NCBI GenBank assembly: GCA_039619475.1
Contig: CM077115.1
Location: 138,148,172 to 138,212,171 of the forward strand
Reading direction: 5' to 3'
DNA length: 64,000 nucleotides
Origin: Icerya purchasi
Lineage: Eukaryota; Arthropoda; Insecta; Hemiptera; Monophlebidae
Under the pieces are notes generated by a model. That model searched no databases and had not been told where the DNA came from. It was given only the letters and a program-made list of their open reading frames with translations. This document shows positions 10,259 to 24,016 of the stretch, one piece after another (positions within the stretch are counted from its first letter, which is position 1; each line of letters starts with the position of its first letter). Position numbers and translations under genes: made by a program.

Positions 10259-12814
10259 TAAGAATAGGAAAAACTAGTGTCTGAGACATAATTACCGGTA
10301 TGAAGATCATAACTGGACGTAAAATTTTGAAAATTTGTCAACAAAAAGAAGAGCTAGAAGAAGAAGAAGAAGAAGAAGAAGAAGAAGAAGAAAAGGTTTC
10401 CTAGACGATGCAGAATTGGAAAATTAAACTATTCATTCTGGAAAAGATTTTCCACCAAAAAACCAATCAAAAAACTGAAGAACGCGATGGTGATTACATA
10501 ATTTTCGCGACTAATTGTAAGTTTTCCTTATCAACATATTATATATTTACTCTTCTTTGTCTTTCTCTAACAAAGAACTGATTAAGTGACTATAATCCAG
10601 AATTTCCGTACAGCTAAAATATCTAATATACAAACATAAGAAATATTATGTTATAAAAAGTAATAAAAAAACAAGAAATATTAAATAATAATAAAATATG
10701 TTTAAAAAAAATACATACACATTACTTTTTAAACAACATAATATCGTAAACGATGGCAGACACCCAATAATATCTTTGGATACCATCATAAAAGTTATAT
10801 ACACTGATATTTATACTATTATTATTAAGTGTCTTTTTTCATAAGTATTATTTTATATTATTTTATTTTTATTTTCCCCATCGTGTTTCGTTTTTTTTTT
10901 TTTGTTGTTTTTTTTTTTTGGACAATATCTAATTTAATACAACGCATTATAAGCTTAATAATAAATAAACGTAAAATCACATAGAGAGGAGATTAGGTTC
11001 GGTGTACACATTTATTTGGTTTGTTTATAATAAAACAGCAGATGAACAGAGAGACAAAAGCACCGTTAAATAATTTATAATGAAGAATCAGGATCAAACG
11101 CAACAAGCACGCTTTACGGAACAGCCTAATTATGGACGTGATGTATATATTTGGACTTTTTGCAGATGTTGTTTCATTTTTATCCGCTGTTTATAAAATA
11201 AACTATCTTCAGGGAGAGAAAAAAAGAAAGAATTGAGAGAGTAATCACACATTCGAAGTTTTAATTACATCGCTTCAAATTTTTCTGTTATAACATTGAC
11301 TATTCAAAAAAAATATTGGATCAATTTATTCCTTCCCAAATGTATGTAAGTTGCAGAGTAAGTATATATAGGGAAAAAACAAATGGTACGTTTCAAAATT
11401 TTTTCAGAATCTTGCGCCACAAAATAAATCGATCTAAATCTGATGAGAAATTTTACTTGTGTGTCAAAATAACTGGGATTAAGTATTGTGATAGCTTATT
11501 TTGAAAACGGTTTATTGGCTGATATGATTATATCCATTCGGTTGTGAAACATCGTCATTACAAAAATAACCACAAAAGCACAACGTTGGTATCACGTTCC
11601 TGCTTAATGATTCGTCCATTTTTTTTTTTTTTTTCGGTACAAAATTATAAAAGAGATGTGTATAGACACTTACGAGATGTATCGTAGCGCACTTAAACAC
11701 AACATTATTCGAAAGTAACTGAATCGCAAATTTCGCTGCATCACTTATAAAGTGATCAGCTTAAAGTGGTCATCATTATAATGTAAGGACGCGAACAGTA
11801 GTGTAGCAATGGTAAGAGTATAGCCATCGCTTTCGAATAGCGTTACTTGCTGTATAACAGAATAGAAGTAATTAATATTCCCGAGTTAAAAAATGGTACT
11901 TCATTTTTTTTCAACCAGTGAAAATCTCTAGAACCTGTTTAAAAACATTATCGTTAAAGCGTATATGCGTCAGTACAAGGTAGAGAGTGCCTTATGTTCG
12001 GAGATCACCGACAAATGATGGTATAAAGTTATGACGGAATATTATTAATGATATTGTTCATGAGAACAAATGTGCAGTTTACACGTATAGGATTCGGTAC
12101 TTCTAGCAGCGAGGATTTTGGAAAATGTCCAAAATATTTATACACCGTAAAATATTTCAACTAAATAATCTGTGTATAGAATTTTATTAACAGATAAAAC
12201 TACTTTTGTATAAAAACTCCGCGTGGGATTCGTTAAAATGACACAAAGGTACCACATCTTGAAATGGGGTACTTTAAATCTACCAGTTTCTAAATTTGCA
12301 TGTTCCTCTGCAATTCATCTTCCGTATACTAGAAACAGCTGCTATTCATACCTCTCTTTTCCTAATTTTCTTATTTTAGCTCTTTATCTATTCGATTTTT
12401 CTGATCAATATTAAAAATGTTTTAATATGAAAAATTTATTTTATTTATTGAGTTAATGCTCTTAGTTCACTTATTAAATCGAATTATTAATTAACTTTAG
12501 TACTGAAGTTGATTTTTTTCACTAAAAACATTACTAAACCCGCGGTAACGCTTTATTCGGAAAAATTTAATATTTTCACATTTTTATATTTTTCAATTAT
12601 AAATACATATGTTCTAACTAAATGACGATTTATAAGTAAAAATTAAAATGAATTAAGTAAATTTTGTTTAATCAAATTACAAAGCAAAGGCAAGAACATT
12701 TTTCAAGTTATAATTCGTATAATAAATCAATATTAAGGATAGCAATTTAATAATAAATATAATAATATAGAAAAAAAAAAAATAAAGAAATGATTTTATT
12801 TATTAATTGCAATA
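10259..12814. other. No gene recognised
   Basis: Strongly A/T-rich with T runs at 10890-10920 and 11618-11634. Short frames at 11316-11504 and 12223-12414 lack motifs and splice context. Confidence 0.5.
10358..10395 (+). repeat. (GAA)n microsatellite
   Basis: About 12 uninterrupted GAA units. In the frame starting at ATG 10303 they would encode a glutamate run, but that frame ends 33 codons later and nothing around it supports a gene. Confidence 0.9.
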
Positions 12815-12977
12815 AAGAATAAGAAAAACATAAAAACACGTATTACAGAAAATAGTATTTTAAAAGATATTAAAAAAAGCCGACATGTTTCGGAGTTACG
12901 TACAATAAATAAAACTAAAAGTTAAAAAACGATATCATACAATTTTCTGTAATACATGTGTTTTTATAATTTTTAAT
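12815..12977. repeat. Palindromic element with GTATTACAGAAAAT arms
   Basis: ATAAAAACACGTATTACAGA at about 12830 is mirrored by TCTGTAATACATGTGTTTTT at about 12946. The spacer holds GCCGACATGTTTCGGAGT, itself nearly palindromic and similar to the centre of the inverted repeat arms at 52830 and 55740. Probably a MITE. Confidence 0.6.
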
Positions 12978-13038
12978 AAAGTGATAACAGAAAATGGACA
13001 CAAGAGCATTTATTACTCGAATATAAAGAGAAACATAG

Positions 13039-13187
13039 TTTTTGCAGGCCCATCAGATTCGGATATATTTCTGAAAGGAGTGAGAAAAAAACGTCGATGA
13101 TTTTGAAATGAAATTTTATTATTTAGCAGACTAACGTTTTTATCTCACTCCTTTAAGAAATATCCTAATTTGAGGGACCTTCAAAAA
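13039..13187. mobile_element. MITE with about 55-bp terminal inverted repeats
   Basis: Arms 13039-13094 and 13134-13187 are near-perfect inverted copies, sharing GGATAT..TTTCT, AAAGGAGTGAGA and AAAACGT, around a 39-bp spacer. At 149 bp with no frame, it is a foldback-type miniature element. A target duplication is not certain because both flanks are A/T-rich. Confidence 0.75.
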
Positions 13188-13189
13188 TT

Positions 13190-15539
13190 ATTTTCCTTAT
13201 TTTTATTGCATTAATAAATTGTTGGCCTTTATTTAAATATTTTTTACGTTATTTTATTTTAGAATTTTTAGTTACATTTGTGGAGTAATCCTCATTTTCG
13301 AACTATTTATTAACATTTTCATACGTTACAGATTATTTTTTTTGTTTATTTAACAAAACGCTATCGAATGAGAAAGTAAAATGACATTTTTCGTATAACG
13401 ATTTTAGTTTTAAATATAACGCGATTTGCTTAATAGCCGGAAATAATTGGTTATAATCTACACTTTTTTATCAGTCTTTCCCAAACTAAAACCCTACATT
13501 TCTACAACGATCAGAAGCAACGTCCTCCTGAAATTATTTTTAGGTCCAGATCATATCTAAGTACTAGTTTTCATCAAAATTGGCTTTCACCTTTTTCAAG
13601 ATATTACCGCGTTAGCGTTTCAACACTAACGCGCTCAAATGATGCACACTCAAATGACGTAGTAAGACATTTTTTTTTTTTTTTTTGCTAAACCTCCTAC
13701 AGGTCCAGATCTACCTAGGTACCAATTTTCATAAAAATCGGTCTTGCCGTTTTCAAGATCCTAGTGTTCCAAGATTTGCAAGAATACGAGAAAACAAGAA
13801 TACAGAAGGTCAAGTTGAATACAAGCACTAAAAAAAAAAAGAATACTATTCTTATATATATATATATATATTGCACTTCGTAGATATATAAAGATGTATA
13901 GTATTCATTAAATTCTGCCTGGAGACAATTACCATTCCCAATAGCGATCGATCAAATTTAACACTTTTAAGGAACTTGTAAATACAACTGAAAACTTTTT
14001 ATTTATAAATTTTCCAAATAAAAAAGTTGTATTTACAAGTTCTTTTAATATTGAATTTTTCGGAAAAAGAGAAATGTTTTTTTTTTTTTTTCGATATATA
14101 CAGCAGCTAGGCTAGGAGCGCCGCCAGCAAGTTAATTATGAAATAGGTTTACTGATTTGAGAAGATCGAGAAGGGATATCAGAACGAAAGCGGGTATAAG
14201 AATACATTGGGCGGAAATGAACGGTACCAAGAAACTGTATTCAATGAAGGACATGATGGTAAACAAAAGAAAAACAGTTCACCAGAAGGCAAAAAGAAAA
14301 TAATTTTGAAAAAAAAAAGAAAGCCGATAGTTCGCAAAAATTGAAAGCTGCGTATGCAGAATGTATGGAAAGAAGTTGATGACCCTAACATACGTGATCC
14401 GATCGGTGACAATGAACGAATACTAATCAGAAAGGTGGACACGGTATCATCGAGCATAGAATACGCCGCTATCGTTCGGGACTTTGAAAACATTAGAGAC
14501 ATGTGTGAAAGAACACGGACATTCTTTATTATGTTTTGTCGAGAGGTCACGTACAACATGCGTCAGATAGTGTTGGCTCCTTTTCACGGCCATGAAGAAA
14601 ATTGTTCAAACCAGGTAAAGCAAGTTTAATTATACGAGATGATGGTCGAAACCCGACGTTACTAGCAATTTAGATGGTATAAAGGAATGAAAATGACTGG
14701 TGTGCATTGCGGAATGACATTTATGCACCCGTAAGGGGCGCAATGAATCTCGTTGAGGAGGACATTTAAGCCCTTATCAACATGCTTTGTCGGTACCATG
14801 CGTACTGAAAGATACGAAAAACTCTTCCGATTTAACTTCGCAGGAACTAAATAAGAGAATGTGCAAAGGGATAATGGAATAAAACTATTTCGAGCTTAAC
14901 AGTACTGCGGTAAATACTACATTTTTACCGAGGAGACTATAAGTTTGCGTGCAGCTTCCGAACGGAGCACTATCGATGCACACATTTTCATACAACGTAC
15001 AGTTGATTAAAGAAACATTGAGAGAATGCTCGCTGACGATCGATGAGAAATAGTTTCAGAGTGAACACTCTAACGCTGCCTAGCCCTCATCGTAATCACT
15101 CGGTTAATATTAAACAATTACACGACTTTCAGTTAAAATATCTACCGCTCGTCAAATTTTTAGAAATTCATAAATTTAGAGATGGACGTGAATTATCTGA
15201 AATGATTGACGTCGTCTTGAAAGTTAAATTTAAAATATCGTTATAGAATTATTCGTCTTCCAAGGGAAACATCAGAAGTGAGGGTCATCGATTTGGACCA
15301 ACTTTTTCCAGTAGCATCAGGTAAAAAACGAAAGCGAATTTCACCGTTTTTCGCATTAGTCCGTGAAACTCGAAAAAAGTGAGTGTAAAGTTAGCGAGCT
15401 AATGCAAAGTATGACGGTATCGAGAATTTCTATACATTTTTTCAAAAAGTATTTACCTAATCTTCAATGTTTATTTCATGATCCCTTCAAAGCAGCCTCG
15501 CTTTGATATTATGCACACTTATGCCATCGTAGTTTCCGT
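13190..15539. other. No gene recognised; one unassigned frame
   Basis: 14354-14629 (plus) is a 91-codon frame with normal-looking composition (EVDDPNIRDPIGDNERIL, then IEYAAIVRDFENIRDMCERT). Plus-strand sequence out to 15246 also looks less biased than its surroundings, with in-frame stops. It may be an old coding or transposon remnant, but I cannot place it in a family. A (TA)n tract lies at 13855-13871. Confidence 0.3.
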
Positions 15540-15860
15540 TTTGAAAAACACTGTTTTGTTACGTCCTTTTTTTTTTTTTTTTTTTGATATGGTATCTCGC
15601 TCTGCGATTTCGCCTTTATCTCATCTCTATTGTTGAAAAATAATGACTTTTGAGTATCTTCTTGAGTTTAGGAAATATGTCTGGCGAATAGGATGGTTGC
15701 GGCACTACAGCAATGTATTGTTTCGCGATGAACCCTGTTGGATAAGTTAAAAAGTATGCGCCGGTGCGTTATCATGGTGTAAAATCCACGAGTTGCGCTC
15801 CTCTATACACATGTACGTGATAAACTCGCCTCATTTTTGTACCATTTCAATAAAGCACAC
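15540..15860 (-). pseudogene. Mariner transposase fragment
   Basis: The minus strand gives EERNSWILHHDNAPAHT, the highly conserved mariner core around the second catalytic aspartate. In a shifted frame follow QPSYSPDIFPKLKKILKSHY, matching 'PpYSPDLaP.DFfLFpklK..L.g..f', and FSTIEM. A poly-T run interrupts the 3' part (15567-15585). Upstream (15860-15940) similarity is unclear. Frameshifts and deletions make it inactive. Confidence 0.85.
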
Positions 15861-15979
15861 CTGGGGATATATATTGCATTAATCTTTGACACAACTGTCG
15901 CACAGTCTGCTCGCTGGTCAGGTCCCAAAATGATACTTTAAAAAATCGGTCGTCAACTCCGCGAGTCAGAAATAACGAA

Positions 15980-16178
15980 ATCGTAAGTAGAATAAAGTAA
16001 GTTGCACACCCTCGGTAGCGTGCTGGGAATTGCGAAGTTAAGGTGTTCACAATGTGTACCCTGCAACACTAATGAGAATCGGTGGGAGGGGGCAGTTCTT
16101 TTCTCTCAGTCGGCTTTCTGTTCTCAGATTTCTCTGCTACCCAATTACAATTACAGCCCTCCTGGTCATCTAAATGAA
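15980..16178 (-). mobile_element. tRNA-derived SINE, copy 1
   Basis: Minus-oriented. Family body landmarks on the plus strand are GCGAAGTTAAG, ACTAATGAGAAT, CTTTTCTCTCAGTCGGC and TACCCAATTA. The minus-strand 3' tail, AACTTACTTTATTCTACTTA (about 15984-16003), matches the tail of copy 2. The tRNA-like head is lost. Confidence 0.7.
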
Positions 16179-19100
16179 ATTTAAAAAAAGATCTTTAATT
16201 AGAAAAAAAACGTTGTTATTGCCTCTACCTAAGAGATAATGAATTTTTTCTCTCAAAATGATGTCTGTCAAAAAAAAAAAAAAAATGTTTTTTGATACGA
16301 AAGTAGTAGGGGCGATAGCAGATTATATATTGAAGGTTGGTACAAAATTTTAAGTAAATTGGTTAAATAGAACTTGATATATCATGTCAATCATGTTGAA
16401 AAAAGTAGTTTTGAGGAAAACGCGCTTAAAGTTTTAAGCAATTTTCAGGCAGCCGCAGCAGTCCGAGAGTCATAGGTACGTTATACACTTAGATTTTGCT
16501 AATTAGCGATTCCACAGAATGTGCCTTCTTCAACTTCAAAATATAGGTATAATTTTCGGAAGCTCATTCTGATTTACGAGCAGTTTTAGCTTTGCCTTAG
16601 AAGTATCAGAAGCCCATTATTATTCGGAGCGCTCAATTCGACTACTGTCCCGTTTAGTAGCGAAAAGCTTGATGGGGGGCGGAGGGAAAATAATAATTCC
16701 CATGGTATTGATAATTTTTAAAATTGGTAAAAAGCCTTCGAAAATGCAAACAGCTATCCAATTTGTGCAATTTCGATTGTCCGTGTTTCTACGTATGTAC
16801 ATTTTTGATTTTAGCGGGATTTTTACAATCTTCCCTCGACTCAATGTTACTCGACACACAGCAACGATGCGCTCAGGCACACGTTACTGTCTTCGCTTTT
16901 GACTACTACTGCTCAGACACCAATGCAGTCTCTACCTGATGCAACTGTTCTTTTGAAGGTGCACGGGGATTTTTAGTTTTGGCTTTGACGGAACCATATG
17001 GCGACGGAAAATTAGAACGATGTCTGAGAGAGATGGTGCATTAATGAAATACTAGGAAATTTTTCTAGCTCGAACATCGCTAAAACATAACGCTACAAGT
17101 ACCGAAGAATCCGTCTCACATTTTACACACAGAAACTAAAATTAATACTCAAAATGATTTATTTTCAAACTGTACACGAAAAATTTTTCTGTCTAATTTT
17201 AGATTATTTTTAAATATAATTACAACGTTTCTATTCATTATTGTCGAATATTTTTTGGCAGTAATAGCAGATATTTTATTTTCGGCTAAAGTCTGAAATT
17301 GTCGGGCTTTATTTCTGCCGACATTTTAAATATCTTATATTAATGACATTTTTACAGAGTTGACTCCATTACACTGGTATTCTGAATAAAGAGATCCAAA
17401 CGGGAAATAGATTAAAAATCATACCTTTTTGTTCCGTGTACGGTTCTGTACAATTGTGTAAACTTAGAACGTATGTGTACACTCTGGGATCAATCATATC
17501 AGCTGTCGCTGGAATAGAATTGCTGATATTCGGATGTAATCTTACTATATCTTTATGAACTTTTTCATGAGAACAGGATAGACATTTTTTGAGCTCAAAA
17601 TAGATCTTTTCGTTACACGAATTAATTCATCTGAAATGACGCATCGGTCTTTCGTGTGACCGTATGCGCCGCATTTTTTTCAAACTCGAACCACAAAATA
17701 CTTTTTTGAATATCTGCGACGAGGAGTATTCAAAAACCGAGTATCTTGAAATAATAATAGATTAAAAATAAACGAATAAAATTAAAAAATATTTTAAGAT
17801 CGTTGTACGATAATGAATTTGGTTGTGATAGAAACAAAAAAAAACACACACATCATATAATGAGCTATTTGCCACGATATACGCACCTTTAATCTAATTC
17901 GAAAAATTAAAAAAGGCAGATATCAAAAAAAAAAAGAAAAATTACCATTGTAATAATGATGTTTTATTAGCCTACATCGGTATCACACAATTCTATTTAC
18001 GAGATAACCGCTGTATTGTAGATCCTCAGAAGGAACAAGTTAATTGAATTAAGAAACTCAACTGGTCCAATAATTCTATTACAAAAATACCGAACAAAAT
18101 AATTATAGGAGTGGAAGAAAGATCGACCGAATCCTGGCAAGACTAATATAAAAAATATTTACTGTAGACAGACTATTAAAAAATTAAAAAATTAAGACGC
18201 AGAGCCAATTTTAAACGCGGTCCTTGGCAATTTCGCAGCTTACCTGAAGATATTTAAGATCATAGAGAGAGTATTAGTGCTAGAGAATGTAATCATAATT
18301 CAGACCATACACATTTAAAGTATACCCAACAATTTTTGGGAAATATCGAAAAGAGGAAAAAACATTAGCGAAGAAGACATTTCGAAGAAGGTCTTGCGGG
18401 AAGAGAGCATTTTGAAAAACGCTTTATGAAATTTACAATAAAAGTTCTCGAGGAAAAAGAAGTTAGATGAAAGGGAATTCTAATCAGCCGTATTCTAAAC
18501 GAACAATGGTACCGCCACAGTCTGCAGCTGCATCTCTGTACGTATGCAAATAATTTAACCGGATAATAACACTTTTTCAGATATTTATTAGTTGTATCGT
18601 GTGTAGAATATTTCAATAAATTTTGTATCCGGAACAAAAACAGCAAAAAAAAAAAAAAATAAAATAATCGTAATATTTTTTTTTTAATATTTTTCCGCGA
18701 TTTGAAAGTATTCCGGTATCTTTTTTTTCTAGGATTCGATTATACGGCGTGAGAATTAAGAACAATAATTTCTTTTTTCATTATCGTTAATTTTTAGGGG
18801 GATTTCAGGTCACGGAAGCACGCTCCAACGTCCAGAATTATTTTTTCTACCGCAATCTATTAATTAGATAAGATGGCGGTCAAAAAATGAGCCGCTACTT
18901 AGCCAAAACATCCAGTCTAAATATTAATTAATCGTAATTCCGAAAAAGTTTTCAATCCTATTTTCGCAATCTAAAAATTGTACACTCCCTGACAAGAAGA
19001 TAACACATTTCCTTTTCATCGGGCTAGGTGAAATAACAAGCGAAATTTCATGCGCATCCACTCTCCCTAGACTCGCGACGAAAGGGATGAGCAGATGTAC

Positions 19101-20031
19101 AGGGTGGGCAGCTGTTTAATCTTTTAAACCATCTGCTTATTACTACCGGCCCGTTACCTCGATGTTTTTTTGTTTCTTTTGAATACTAACGGTAATATTA
19201 GTTAAAATATCCTTTGTAAAAATGCAGTTTATAATTATTATTATTATTATTATTATTATTAGTTTGTTTTTTTTTTTTAAATAAACTGTAACAATACGTA
19301 TTGATTTTTAATCGATAAATTATAGGGAGAAGACATATTATAAAAAATAAAAAGGTAATTTAGCGATAATAAATGAACAGGAGAAACTTAGTTACATTTA
19401 TCGAAAATTATATTCTAAGAATCTAGAAAAAGAATGGTCGTGTAAAATTATGAAAACTTTTTGCCTTTTTCATTGATTTTCATATATATTGTCGATCGGT
19501 CGGCACACTCTATAACGAATCATCCAAATGTAGCCGATGCGCTTGTTGCGAATAATAACTAGAGCTATGAAAGCGAAAAAAATTACCTAAAAATCGATTT
19601 AATACTGCATTTAATCGGCATACAAATGGAGGCAACTTTGAAATGAGCACGATTTTGCTCTACCCTGCACACAGGTACACAAACAAAAGAAGAGAAACTG
19701 CGCGGAGATTTCAGTTAACGAATTATCTTCTCGAGTTACCTTAAAAGAGAGGCGGGTAGTGGTGGTTTAGTTAAGTTTGTTAAACGAAATTATCAAAATT
19801 TCTCCCGACGATAAACGTTTATTCGCGATTTACATGGTAATTCATTTTGGAAAATTTTCAGTGTAATTAAAAAAAAAAAATCATTCTCATTGACAACTGT
19901 GTAATATTTAAAAAACGAAAAACTAAGCAATCGTAAGATTTAACAATGAACGGCATGCGCTTTGACGAAATTCAATAACAAAGTCCTGCACAAATTCCGG
20001 CACACAGGATATATATATATATATGTATATA
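16179..20031. other. No gene recognised
   Basis: Contains A and T runs (16271-16285, 18646-18659, 18680), an (ATT)n tract at 19237-19261 and several 60-90 codon frames on both strands with no motif or splice support. Confidence 0.5.
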
Positions 20032-20382
20032 AACTCGGTCATTTTGGCCTCGAAAAGAACTGTGCCTCTTGACTCCTCTGGCTTACGTTTCTGTCCCTTT
20101 CTCTTCTATATTTTGTGTAAAATGATCAAAATTTACAACGTAATTCTTACCGTCATTGACACAAAAATAAGTAACATAATCACAAAAATTCTATCCTAAA
20201 ATTTAACTTTCATTACATAAAATTAGGACATTTTTTCGTTACATATTTCGTTACAAAATCGAATTATATATAAGGTCGGTAAAAATTAAAATATAACAAA
20301 CGTTACATATAAAATTGGGACATTTTTTCGAATGGGGGATGGCTGAAGAATTACGTTGTAATTAATATATATATATATATAT
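20032..20382 (-). mobile_element. TA-tract-nested hairpin element, copy 1 (reverse orientation)
   Basis: Reverse-oriented relative of the 24017 copy, between TA tracts at about 20015-20031 and 20363-20382. Landmarks on the plus strand are AAATTTACAACGTAATTC, TTTCATTACATAAAATTAGG, AAAATTGGGACATTTTTTCG and GAATTACGTTGTAATTAATA. The hairpin region (near 20050-20080) is eroded. Confidence 0.8.
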
Positions 20383-22886
20383 AATATTTACAGCTTATAT
20401 AACGGTGTCTAATGATTTTGTAACAATTCTGAATAAACAGGCTAAAGGTGGGATTTCTATAACAAGTCAGACGCATGTCGTCAAACGCAAAATCGTTGAC
20501 ACAAGCATTAGACGCACGCGGTGCATTATTTGCATTGTGTCTGTGACTGCCGCAAATGCTCTGTTGTAAAGTCAATGACCAGGGTTGATTTGTCTGTGCA
20601 TAATTTTGTATTAGAATTATTTTTAAAAGAAAATGAAGATGAAGAGATTTTGCTGCAGGACTTATGACAAGAGCGGAATGCTGAGATTCATCCGGTATTT
20701 ATGTCACCGATATTAAGAAAGGAGATTATAATACACTGTTCCTAAGAAGCCGTTTAATACCGGATGACAAAAAATTTCGGGAGTTTTTCCGGTTAAATAT
20801 TAAGCAATTTAATTATAATTATGCGCATAATTTAATATAAAATAAATGTCAGAAATAATTCGTCAGAAAGATACTTGTCGCACATAATTACGGTGGAAAA
20901 CATATTAATTAAAAAAAAAAATTTTAAATGTATTTTATAAATTCAAATTTTGCATATAATGAAAAAAAAAAAGTTAGCTCGAGTTAACTTGAAGAGTATC
21001 GTGATCATATGCATCACAAACTGATGAATTATTGCTAATCTAGTTTATCTTCAACCGTAAAAAACCCCCTTTTTGATTCATTACTCCTCAAAACACAATG
21101 TAAACAAAACAAAACGCATCTGCGTCTGTGTATACTGCTCTGAAAGCAGTATAGCTGTACGGCTATTCTCACTCAGCGCGTCTTACGCAAACTGTTGACG
21201 CAGACAAAGAATCAATTCCATTACTTTCCACTATATACAGCAGTGTCTTGCGTCAGCTGCTGTGCGTTTGACGCGTTGTAGAAATAACATCTTGAACATA
21301 CTTGTTTCACAATAAAATACGGCCATACATTTATTTACACCGTTTGCGTTGTAATTATTATGCGGTCGAACTGAAATTTTATTCGATAACTCCTATTAAT
21401 ATATGTATCAAATAAGTAAAGACAAAACAGTTCAGTACCTCTTTCTGCTCTATTTATTTATGTATTAACCGATTTTCTTTTTTATTTTTTTTTATTTTTG
21501 TTTAGTAGCTATTGACGCGATCTTTTTAGTGTGTCATCGGTACACAAAATTTTGGAAACAGTTATTTCTGTTTTTCTTATTTAAATAAAAAGTTAATACA
21601 AAAAATGAAAAAATAAATATAGCCAGTAAATCTGTTCTTATTAAAATGTTTTAATTTTTCTTAATAAACATCATTATTTTTTACAGTGTAATAAGTCTTA
21701 AGGTGTTGTCATTTAATTAAATGAGGGTTTTTTAAAAATTGTGATTTACTGCTATTTTATTGAATTTATTTTTTATATTCAATTATAACGGTACCGAACT
21801 GTTTTGAATAAGTACATATAAAAGTGTACGATGTTCTTAGATATACACAATGAACGAAATGTATATAAGAATAGAAATTTTTTTGTTTTTTAGAAATATG
21901 CAAATTCATACATACATGTTTTCCTCGAATTTTTAATAATAATTATGGTCGAATTTCGACCAATCGGCGAACACTTTGCTAATAGTCTTAATTTTTCACA
22001 ACGCAGAATAACTCGTAAGATCGTGTTGCAATAAAAATGGAAATATTTTCCTCGAAATATTATGTACTTCATAAAAATAAGATTGCGAAATGTAATAGTA
22101 GTTTTTACAATGAATTATTGGCCCCGTCAAAAACGCGAAAAAAAAAAAAGACAAAACCACCGATATTTTAATTTTACAATAATTTCGCGCGGCTACTCGT
22201 AAATAATATGCTTCGAAAATATTTAAATTTTAACTATTAAATAATGAAGCGTTTATTATTTAATTACATGTAGTTGAAATTACATAAAAATGATTTAGAA
22301 GCCAAATCGATTTTAACATGTACCCCCCGTGTATTCTTGCGACGACCTACCAGCCGAAAAACGACTAGAAAAATCTGATGAAACAGCGTTACGTCCTGTG
22401 CACATTAGGGCGCGCGATACCCCAGCTAGCATAACGTATACGTTTCGTAATGAACACCTGAAAGAAGATCACTAAACAGCTTCGAGGGATTCTAAAGTGT
22501 TAAATTCTAAATCGTAGAATTTCAAGTCATTCTAAATTTCAGAGATCGCGGACAGTAGGTGACTCGACGTGAACATGCACCGTTTTTTTTATACTTTCAT
22601 TCGTAGTATGTAAATAAGAATGAATCAACGGGCAAACATATTCATTAGCTGCGCCCGTTTCCAATTCTAGCTGATGTAACTGTTAGCGTTTCAAGTATTT
22701 CGTTATTTTTTAAAACAAAACTTAGATAAACTTTTACATGAAGTCCCCCCCCCCCCGTTGTTCATTCTGCCCTTTTAAAGTTCACACTGATATACGTTCG
22801 TCGTCGCTTATCAATTTATTTAATATTTTATTAAATTACTGGCTGCCACCTTACACTATATTAGTGTTTGGTTTGGTGGTTTGTTT
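20383..22886. other. No gene recognised; GACGC-rich patch
   Basis: A less A/T-rich patch at 20450-20580 and 21110-21300 repeats GTTTGACG, GTTGACGCA and similar words in both orientations, probably a decayed mobile element. The rest is A/T-rich. A 13-nt C run at 22744-22756 is followed by GTTGTTCATTCTGCCC. Confidence 0.4.
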
Positions 22887-23013
22887 ATTTTCTTTTTAAT
22901 TATATTTTTATTTATTTCATATTTTATTAAAAATTTATTTTCTTTTTAATTATATTTTTATTTATTTCATATTTTATTAAAAATTTATTTTCTTTTTAAT
23001 TATATTTTCTTTC
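22887..23013 (+). repeat. 50-bp tandem repeat, 2.5 units
   Basis: TCTTTTTAATTATATTTTTA starts at 22891, 22941 and (partly) 22991 with an exact period of 50. The first two units are identical, so the array is recent. No coding frame. Confidence 0.95.
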
Positions 23014-24016
23014 AGTATTTCACATTCCTATTAAAGATGCAGAAACTACAGGTACAATTAGCAGTCTTCGCCGAAGAAAAACCGTTTAAAAATCTGTCAT
23101 TTATTTTCAGCGCTCCACCACTAACAACAACGGTATATGTATAGACCAGATGAAAGATCAGACACGAAACAAACACAATGCATCATTAACTTCTAAATTA
23201 GCGCGTAAGAGAAATCCGCCGAAAATCGGCTCATTAATATACAGGCAGTTAGACGCAATTCTTTCTAACGGCTCTATTTTCGCTGTACATTAGTGACCGG
23301 ACATCTCTCGCTTAAAGTTACGCCGAGTAAATATTAATGACGCATTTTTAAATCCAGTTCGCATTCTTGCTCATTTCCGTCTTCGTACTATATTTATGTA
23401 TATAGTTGAGGCGATATGCGCGCGAGCGAAATATAACTTTTTCAGAGAGCATCGGTTGCATCTCAAACATTTCATAATACAACTTGTAACGAATGATATA
23501 CATATTTCATAATTCCCACATTACTAATTTACACAGCGAATGACAAAATCTCAAACGACAAAATGGAATTCTTATCTATCAACAGCTCGTAATAATTTCG
23601 ACCATTTCTTCGATTACTTGAAAAATCTGAAGAGATTCTTAATCAACTATATATAGAATAAATACGTACACACACATATTCTAGAAACCAGTTTTAATAC
23701 TTTCAAGTTCTATATTATTATTACGCACCACGTAGGTATTCTTGTACTTTCTTCGAATTCTCCGGTTTCCGAAAAAATTCCCAACTCCTCTCTAGCAAGC
23801 TTAAGTAACGAACCTATATACTACCAATGCGCACTATCTTCACTTTGAACAGTATTGCCGCTAAATCAAGCAACTTAACAAAAACATTGTCTAGCAAATG
23901 TGAAATTACATATATATATATTTATTGATTTATTTAAAAAAGCGACTCAGATAATAGAAAATTCGTAAAATGCGCATGCATAATCTCAGGCCAGCCGATC
24001 TATTATATATATATAT
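23014..24016. other. No gene recognised
   Basis: No frame above 60 codons and no repeat recognised other than the TA tract that ends at 24016. Confidence 0.5.

Noticed and set aside
15872..16050. Upstream extension of the mariner transposase on the minus strand
   Set aside because: The frame does not align to mariner sequence, and part of it overlaps a SINE tail.
16330..16365. GGTTGGTACAAAATTTT as a mariner terminal repeat for the 15.5-kb transposase
   Set aside because: It resembles a mariner end but points the wrong way for the right end of a minus-oriented element, and no partner was found.
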